Assembly (NCBI GenBank): GCA_002256595.1
Contig: NOLC01000202.1
Span: 1-9,940 of the forward strand
DNA: 9,940 nucleotides
Direction of reading: 5' to 3'
Source: Methanosaeta sp. NSP1
GTDB lineage: Archaea > Halobacteriota > Methanosarcinia > Methanotrichales > Methanotrichaceae
Positions 4,700 to 9,940 of the stretch are shown one piece after another; positions within the stretch are counted from its first letter, which is position 1, and each line of letters opens with the position of its first letter. The notes under the pieces are model-generated. The model saw only the letters and a list, made by a program, of their open reading frames with translations. It made no database searches and had not been told where the DNA came from. The position numbers and the translations under genes were made by a program.

Positions 4700-6010
4700 C
4701 TAATAGCTCTTTATTTTATCTATAAATCTTCTCTTCTTCTCCACAGCATTTCGTGCTGCCAGGTCTACTCTGGCCCTCATCTCCTCTACATCCCTCTTCG
4801 CGTCCTGACCCACTGCCTTCTTTATCGGGGTGTAGGCCGCCTCCCGGAATCGCGGCGAGAAGTCCGATAGCTTTCCATCCATCTGGAGACTGGCTCCTTC
4901 TCCCTCTTCCACAGTGCCGATCTCATCCACGGCCACTCCTGTTTCGCGAATGGTTCGCTTTATGCGCTCCGCTTCCTGCTGAGGGGCGATTATGAGCAGA
5001 GCATCTATTGAGACCCCCAGATAGTCAATCTCCAGGGCTTCCAGCATCTGCAGGACCTTCGGATTGACCAGCATTCTCATCTTCTCCTCCTCAAAGAGAA
5101 GCCTGACTCCTGCGGTATAGGAGATCTCTTTGGCATCGCCGCGAATGCCGCCATTGGTCACATCAGTCATGGCATGGATGGTCGGATTCTCTTTTAAGAG
5201 AGCCTGCGCCGCCTCCAGGAACTTGATGTTGAGAGTTTCCTCCACCACCTCATGCCGATCGTAGTAGAGGGCAGCCGAGCATACCGTTCCTCCTCCAGCT
5301 CCTTCGGTCATCATGATCACATCTCCTGGCTGTGCACTCTTTCTAGGGGTGATGCTGTCCGATACACCCACCGCGCCCACACATCCCGTCAGCCGGTCTC
5401 CTATGACCATATCTCCGCCGATCCTGAGAGTGCTGCCGGTGATGAGGGGAACTCCAATCAGCTCCGAGACGGTGGCTATGCCTGCTATGTGGTCGAAGAG
5501 CTTGGAGACGTCACCGTCATCGGCCAGATGGATGTCGGAGAGCAGAGCAACAGGTCTCGCTCCCATGACGTAGACATCGCGCAGAGCAGCCCTTGTCACA
5601 TGAAATCCGGCCAGAAAGGGATAATCGCTGAGGCGTGAGTGCATGCCGTCCACAGTGACAGTGATGAGCTTTCCCCCCGCCCGGACCACGCCTGAATCAT
5701 CCAGTTGGGCTGAGTCCACCTCAGCAGTGGTGCGGCCTATGACTTCTGCGATCTTGGTGTGGGTATAAAAGTCGCCCGAGCCTCGCGAGCCCACCCCGAA
5801 GTCCCCCATGCTCACCCCAACATTCTGCAGAGAAAAGACCTCGCCCCTGGGGTGCAGGGTCGCCCTGGCTTCCTCCAGCACAGCTTTAGCCAGGATGAAA
5901 GCATTGTCCTTTGGTATCTGTTTGACCTCTCTGATCAGCCAGACCAGCTTGGCCTCAATCTCCGGGTCCTCTCGCGATAGACCCCTCTTGGCAAATCCTT
6001 CCAGATCCAT
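4700..6010 (-). CDS. AIR-synthase-like (PurM/HypE/SelD superfamily) protein
   Basis: This 436-residue protein belongs to the superfamily of AIR synthase (PurM), HypE, SelD and ThiL, dimeric enzymes that bind ATP and activate a substrate by phosphoryl transfer. The ATP-binding half shows a glycine-rich segment SMGDFGVGSRGSGDFY (67-82), DDSGVV (104-109), TVDGMHS (119-125) and DVYVMGARPVALLSDIHL (145-162). The C-terminal half begins near QPGDVIMMTEGAGGGTV (227-243) and has AMTDVTNGGIRGDAKEIS (280-297), the family D-x-x-x-G-G signature. It is longer than PurM (about 345) or HypE (about 340), with a roughly 60-residue N-terminal extension and a basic helical tail (395-436). Related AIR-synthase-like proteins occur in methanogens without assigned substrate. 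The ATG is the first possible start, six bases after an in-frame TGA. It lies 32 bp from mutL and is probably co-transcribed. Confidence 0.85.
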   Translation of the reverse strand: MDLEGFAKRGLSREDPEIEAKLVWLIREVKQIPKDNAFILAKAVLEEARATLHPRGEVFSLQNVGVSMGDFGVGSRGSGDFYTHTKIAEVIGRTTAEVDSAQLDDSGVVRAGGKLITVTVDGMHSRLSDYPFLAGFHVTRAALRDVYVMGARPVALLSDIHLADDGDVSKLFDHIAGIATVSELIGVPLITGSTLRIGGDMVIGDRLTGCVGAVGVSDSITPRKSAQPGDVIMMTEGAGGGTVCSAALYYDRHEVVEETLNIKFLEAAQALLKENPTIHAMTDVTNGGIRGDAKEISYTAGVRLLFEEEKMRMLVNPKVLQMLEALEIDYLGVSIDALLIIAPQQEAERIKRTIRETGVAVDEIGTVEEGEGASLQMDGKLSDFSPRFREAAYTPIKKAVGQDAKRDVEEMRARVDLAARNAVEKKRRFIDKIKSY

Positions 6011-6042
6011 ACAGGGTCATCTATTCTACCCTCTAGAAAAGA

Positions 6043-7773
6043 TCATCTCCTGGAGAAGAGCCTCTCCAGGCGGCTCTCCTCTATGCTGACCATCACCGGC
6101 CGGCCGTGGGGGCAGGTCTTGGGATTGCGGCATAGGAAGAGGTCATCCAGGAGCTTTTTCGATTCCGATGGCGAGAGCTCCTTTCCCGATTTTATGGAGC
6201 CCCGGCAGGCCAGAAGCTTGAGGATATCGTCTCTGTCGCTGCTGGATGGGCTGGCTTTGCCGGATAAGAAAAGCTCTCTTAAGAGATCGTGCACGCTGTC
6301 AGCGCTCTCCAGGTAGCGGCCCGTGGCCGGGACAGCTCGCACGGTGTAAGTGTTTCCCCCGAATGGGGATATGTCAAAGCCAATATCCTGCAGCGTCTCC
6401 TGCCAGGTGGCTAAAACCACCCTCTCGCTGGCGGAAAGCTCGATGGAAATAGGCGCCACCAGGTCCTGGCGGATCTTTCGGGATCGGTAGCTCTCCTGGA
6501 GCATCTCGAAGCGGATGCGCTCCGCAGCAGCATGCTGGTCGATCAAAACCAGCCCGTCATCTCCCTCCGCCACGATGTAAAGCTTCTTGATCTGGCCCAG
6601 GATGCGCAGCTTAGGCGGGCGGGGCAGAGGCATAGGCAGCTCATCGGCTGGGGCCAGGGGAAGGGTGCTCTGATTGCCGCCCTCTGCCACCACCGTCTGG
6701 CTGGTCCGGGCCTCTTCAGCCTCTGTGGCTTTTTCCGCAGCAGGGCCAGGCATCATGCTCTCGGCTCTTCTGCCAGGGAGGGCATGGCTCTCCAATGCCG
6801 CAGCCGCAGCGGCGGTAAGGGCCGCGGCGATCTCCGGCTCGTGCAGAAGCCGGATCTCTCTCTTGGTGGGATGAACATTGACATCCACCATGGAAGGCTC
6901 CGCCTGCAGGGATATGACTGCAACAGGGCTCTTGCCCAGGGGGATGATGTTTCTGTAGGCCTCTCGCAATGCTGCCGAGAGGATGCGGGATGAGACAGCT
7001 CTGCCGTTGACGAAGAGCATCATCCGGTCCGGGCTGCTTCGCACGGATAGCGGATCGCCTATGACCCCGGTGATGCTCCATCCCTGGCCCTCGGCCTTTA
7101 GCTGCGACATGCCCTTCAATGTCTTGAGGCCGAAAAGCCGGAGCAGGACATCGTCCCATGTTAGAGATCGGGCGGATTTAAAGAGGGTGCGCTTGCCGGA
7201 GAAGAGCTCAAAGGAGATGTGGTGGTGCACTACAGCCATCTCAGTGACGGCATCAATGATATGGACCAGCTCCGACTCTGCGGCTTTAAGGTGCTTTTTC
7301 CTGGCCGGCACATTATAGAAGAGATCCCAGACAGTGATGGTGGTGCCCGCCGGAGAGCCGATCTCCTTGCTCTCCACAATTCTGCCCTCCATGAGACGCA
7401 GATATGTGCCTGAGAGAGATCCTCTGGTCTTGGTCTTCACCTCCACCCTTTTCGAGACGCTGGCGATGCTGGCCAGGGCCTCTCCCCTAAAGCCCAATGT
7501 GGATATGCCGGCCAGGTCCTCCGCCCGGCTGATCTTGGAGGTGGCATGCTTCTGGAAGGCCAGGGGCAGGTCCTGGGGGTCGATGCCGCTTCCGTCGTCG
7601 GTTATGCGGATAAAGCCCTTTCCACCTTCTCCTACTTCGATCAGTATCCTGGTCGCGCCAGCGTCTATGGAGTTTTCCACCAGCTCCTTTACCACCGATG
7701 CCGGCCGCTCTATGACCTCGCCGGCGGCGATCTTGTTGATGGTGTCGGCATCTAGAAGCTTAATCCTGGCCAT
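6043..7773 (-). CDS. mutL: DNA mismatch repair protein MutL
   Basis: MutL couples mismatch recognition by MutS to strand incision. The frame runs from 7791, but I choose ATG 7773 (MARIKLLDADTINK) because CGGAG sits 7 nt upstream and it matches the usual MutL start, giving 576 residues. Positions below count from the 7791 start. The GHKL ATPase is complete: KELVENSIDAG (E36 and N40), DDGSGI (65-70), HATSKI (82-87), GFRGEAL (100-106) and FVNGR (260-264). A short alanine/proline-rich linker (about 325-392) leads to the dimerisation domain. That domain has the endonuclease motif DQHAAAERIRFE (418-429), ACRGS (528-532) and CPHGRP (560-565), the metal-site motifs of nicking MutL proteins. QDLVAP at 442-447 aligns with the clamp-binding motif of Bacillus MutL. 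The gene overlaps mutS. Confidence 0.95.
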   Translation of the reverse strand: MARIKLLDADTINKIAAGEVIERPASVVKELVENSIDAGATRILIEVGEGGKGFIRITDDGSGIDPQDLPLAFQKHATSKISRAEDLAGISTLGFRGEALASIASVSKRVEVKTKTRGSLSGTYLRLMEGRIVESKEIGSPAGTTITVWDLFYNVPARKKHLKAAESELVHIIDAVTEMAVVHHHISFELFSGKRTLFKSARSLTWDDVLLRLFGLKTLKGMSQLKAEGQGWSITGVIGDPLSVRSSPDRMMLFVNGRAVSSRILSAALREAYRNIIPLGKSPVAVISLQAEPSMVDVNVHPTKREIRLLHEPEIAAALTAAAAAALESHALPGRRAESMMPGPAAEKATEAEEARTSQTVVAEGGNQSTLPLAPADELPMPLPRPPKLRILGQIKKLYIVAEGDDGLVLIDQHAAAERIRFEMLQESYRSRKIRQDLVAPISIELSASERVVLATWQETLQDIGFDISPFGGNTYTVRAVPATGRYLESADSVHDLLRELFLSGKASPSSSDRDDILKLLACRGSIKSGKELSPSESKKLLDDLFLCRNPKTCPHGRPVMVSIEESRLERLFSRR

Positions 7774-9940
7774 CTCTATTCTCCGTTTCATTGCTCAGCA
7801 TCTTTTGCAGCTCGGCCAGGCGTCCCAGAGCCTGGAGAGGGGTGAGGGCATTCAGGTTCAGGGTCCTTATCTCTTGCAGCACGGTCTGATCGTTCTGGGG
7901 CAGGCAGATCCCCAATTCATCCTGGCCTGCATCAGATGGCCCGTCAAAGAATATGAGCTGGGTGTAGTGGGATGATCTTTTGCTCTTTCTGCCTGATAGA
8001 GGCTCGACCCTGGCCTCCGTCTCAATCTCTTTCAGGATCTGGTCCGCCCGCCTGGTCACGGCCTCGGGCACGCCGGCCAGGCGGGCCACATGAACCCCAT
8101 AGCTCTTGTCAGTGGCTCCCGGCACAACCGTTCGCAGGAAGGTGATGCTGCCCTTCTCCTCCTTGACCGCAATGCTATAGTTTTTCACTCCGGCCAGGAG
8201 CCCCTCCAGTTGGGTTAGCTGGTGGTAGTGGGTGGCAAATACAGCCTTACATTTGATGCGGTCGTGTAAAAACTCGGATATGGCCCAGGCCAAAGAGAGG
8301 CCGTCGAAGGTGCTGGTGCCCCGGCCCACCTCATCTAAAAGCACCAGGCTCTCCCGGCTGGCCTCTGCCAGTATCGTGGCCAGCTCGGTCATCTCCACCA
8401 TGAATGTGCTCTGGCCGGCGGATAGGTCATCATAAGCTCCCACCCGGGTGAAGATGCGGTCCACAGGGCAGAGCGAGGCATAGGATGCGGGGACAAATGA
8501 GCCCATCTGAGCCATGATGGCACAGAGGGCGATCTGGCGCATGAAGGTGGACTTTCCGGCCATATTGGGCCCGGTTAGTATGATCAGGCGGCTCTCCTCC
8601 TCATCCAGGAGCACATCATTGGGCACAAAGCCCCCCCGCATGGCCTTATCCAGAACGGGATGCCTGGCAGACCGGAGAGCGATTCTGCCCTCCCGGTTGA
8701 ACTCCGGCCGGACCAGGCCGCTCTCGGAGGCAGCTTCCGCCAGGGCCGCCAGCACATCCAGCTCGGCCATTGCTGCCGCCCTCTCCTGGATGGGCAGAGA
8801 ATATCCGGCCACTGTGCTGCGCACAGAGGCGAAGATCTCCTGCTCCAGGGAGACCGATCTCTCCTGGGCAGAGAGAACCCGGGTCTCCATCTCCTTCAGC
8901 TCCGGGGTGATGAAGCGCTCGGCATTGGCCAGGGTCTGCTTGCGGATATAGTCCGGCGGCACCAGATGCAGGTTAGCACGGGAGACCTCCAGATAGTAGC
9001 CGAAGACGTTGTTGTAGGCGATCTTGAGGGACCTGATTCCCGACCTCTCTCTCTCTTTGCTCTCCAGGGCAGAGATCCAGCCCCGGCCGTCCCGCAAGAG
9101 GGATCTGAGCTGATCTATCTCCTCATGGTAGCCTTCTTTGACCACTCCCCCTTCCCGCAGGTGCGATGGCGGATCGTCGGCAATGGAGCGCTCCAAAAGG
9201 CCGACTATCTCCGGGCAGGGGGATAGCCGAACCCGGAGGTCAGCAAGATAGGTCGAGCCGGCTTTTTCCAGGATGGCCTGAAGCGCGGGAAGCCTGGCCA
9301 GTGAGAGCCTGAGGACCACCATCTCTTTGGGGCTGGCCGAGCCGCAGGAGACCCGGCTCATCAGCCTCTCCAGGTCGGCGGAGCCTTTAAGCTCCTCGGC
9401 CAGGCTTTCCCGCAGTAGGGGGTCGTTGACCAGCTCTTCCACTGCCGAGAGGCGGCGCTCTATGGCATCTAGCGAGAGAAGCGGCATCTGGATCCAGCGG
9501 GAGAGGGTGCGTGAGCCCATGGCCGTCCTGGTCCGGCTTAAGAACTCCAGCAGGGTTCCCCTCCTGGACCTGTCCCTGATGTTTCTTATGATCTCCAGGT
9601 TCCTGAGAGTTACATCATCCAGAACCATGAACTGCGATCCGCTGTAATGCCGCACATCGCGTAAATGGCCCAGCGCATCGAAATGGGTGCTGTGCAGGTA
9701 GCTCAGAATGGCTCCGCAGGCACGCAGGGACAGCGGCTTGTCGCCCAGGTTGAGCCTGTCCATCCAGCCTTCCCCAAAGCGGCTTTGCAGGGCATCGGAG
9801 GCGCTCTCCAGGGAGAAGACGGCCTGATCCAGGATCTGAAGCCTGCTGCACTCGCAGGCCGGGGCAAAGGAGGCGATGCACTCTGCAGGCCGGAACTTGG
9901 CCAGCTCTGCCCCCAGGCCGCGTTCATCTATCTCCGTGGT
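7760..9940 (-). CDS. mutS: DNA mismatch repair protein MutS, N-terminus outside window
   Basis: MutS recognises mismatches and small loops and uses ATP to form a sliding clamp that recruits MutL. The frame stays open from the TAA at 7760-7762 to the right edge, giving 726 visible residues; the ATG at 9763 is internal. Since MutS is usually 850-900 residues, the missing part is the mismatch-binding domain I. Visible parts, numbered from the edge, are the end of the connector domain, the lever/clamp domains (including LRNLEIIRN and TAMGSRTLSRW), and the ATPase with Walker A GPNMAGKST (457-465), DDLSAGQSTFMVEM, Walker B LLDEVGRGTSTFDG (D536, E537) and ATHYHQL (569-575). The tail has QLIFF (661-665), resembling a sliding-clamp motif, and the C-terminal LTPLQALGRLAELQ. 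The gene overlaps the mutL start by 14 nt. Confidence 0.96.
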   Translation of the reverse strand, partial: TTEIDERGLGAELAKFRPAECIASFAPACECSRLQILDQAVFSLESASDALQSRFGEGWMDRLNLGDKPLSLRACGAILSYLHSTHFDALGHLRDVRHYSGSQFMVLDDVTLRNLEIIRNIRDRSRRGTLLEFLSRTRTAMGSRTLSRWIQMPLLSLDAIERRLSAVEELVNDPLLRESLAEELKGSADLERLMSRVSCGSASPKEMVVLRLSLARLPALQAILEKAGSTYLADLRVRLSPCPEIVGLLERSIADDPPSHLREGGVVKEGYHEEIDQLRSLLRDGRGWISALESKERERSGIRSLKIAYNNVFGYYLEVSRANLHLVPPDYIRKQTLANAERFITPELKEMETRVLSAQERSVSLEQEIFASVRSTVAGYSLPIQERAAAMAELDVLAALAEAASESGLVRPEFNREGRIALRSARHPVLDKAMRGGFVPNDVLLDEEESRLIILTGPNMAGKSTFMRQIALCAIMAQMGSFVPASYASLCPVDRIFTRVGAYDDLSAGQSTFMVEMTELATILAEASRESLVLLDEVGRGTSTFDGLSLAWAISEFLHDRIKCKAVFATHYHQLTQLEGLLAGVKNYSIAVKEEKGSITFLRTVVPGATDKSYGVHVARLAGVPEAVTRRADQILKEIETEARVEPLSGRKSKRSSHYTQLIFFDGPSDAGQDELGICLPQNDQTVLQEIRTLNLNALTPLQALGRLAELQKMLSNETENRDGQD

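Noticed and set aside
6532..6993. Plus-strand 153-codon frame antisense to mutL
   Set aside because: Opposite to conserved MutL motifs, with a composition that mirrors the opposite strand.
7774..7791. MutL start at ATG 7791
   Set aside because: The ATG at 7773 has a better Shine-Dalgarno and matches the usual MutL N-terminus; the longer form cannot be fully excluded.
7334..7975. Plus-strand 213-codon frame across the mutS-mutL junction
   Set aside because: It is antisense to two clearly recognised genes, and its serine/arginine/leucine-rich composition is typical of a shadow frame.
8660..9226. Plus-strand 188-codon frame antisense to mutS
   Set aside because: No recognisable domain, and it lies wholly within the well-conserved mutS coding sequence.
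1..9940. Defence island, CRISPR array, prophage or mobile element
   Set aside because: No regularly spaced repeats, transposase, integrase or known defence domain is visible. The TOPRIM protein lacks the ATPase fusion of OLD-type defence proteins, and MutS/MutL are ordinary repair genes.

Overview
This window looks like a chromosomal segment of a methanogenic euryarchaeon, most likely from the Methanosarcinales. A Methanothrix/Methanosaeta-like organism is my best guess, but the genus is an inference. Three things point that way: an archaeal basal transcription factor TFE, archaeal TATA-box promoters with T-run terminators, and a bacterial-type mutS-mutL pair, which is typical of mesophilic methanogens rather than hyperthermophilic archaea. 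Coding DNA is moderately GC-rich and the intergenic regions are AT-rich. I see no rRNA, tRNA, CRISPR array, insertion sequence or phage gene.

Layout. Bases 2-331 (+) are the C-terminal end of an EamA/DMT-type membrane transporter cut by the left edge. Bases 424-1710 (+) hold a tight three-gene operon: a DUF167/YggU-family protein, a small TOPRIM protein and a THEP1-type nucleoside-triphosphatase, joined by 4-nt and 11-nt overlaps. Its end overlaps by 12 nt a convergent TPR-repeat protein (1699-2454, -). A 173-bp divergent promoter region then drives a pair of small winged-helix-like proteins (2628-3331, +), joined by an ATGA overlap. That pair overlaps by 6 nt the convergent TFE gene (3326-3823, -), which appears to use a TTG start. 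A 343-bp gap follows with TFE promoter candidates, a possible 15-codon leader ORF and a possible 41-residue small protein. Next is a 129-residue winged-helix regulator (4167-4556, -) with its own TATA box and a 12-bp A/T palindrome upstream.

The right half is one minus-strand block in the order mutS (cut by the right edge), mutL, then an AIR-synthase-like protein. MutS and MutL overlap and MutL lies 32 bp from the AIR-synthase-like gene, so they are probably co-transcribed. MutS should recognise mismatches and, with MutL, direct strand-specific incision. This MutL keeps the DQHA(X)2E(X)4E endonuclease motif. Both proteins also carry short motifs resembling the sliding-clamp-binding motifs of bacterial MutS and MutL, although an archaeal host uses PCNA.

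There is no defence island or clearly new multi-gene system here. The best leads are the clamp-like motifs in the mismatch-repair proteins, the unassigned AIR-synthase-like enzyme behind mutL, the YggU-TOPRIM-THEP1 operon, the winged-helix pair facing TFE, and the possible small ORFs in the TFE upstream gap.
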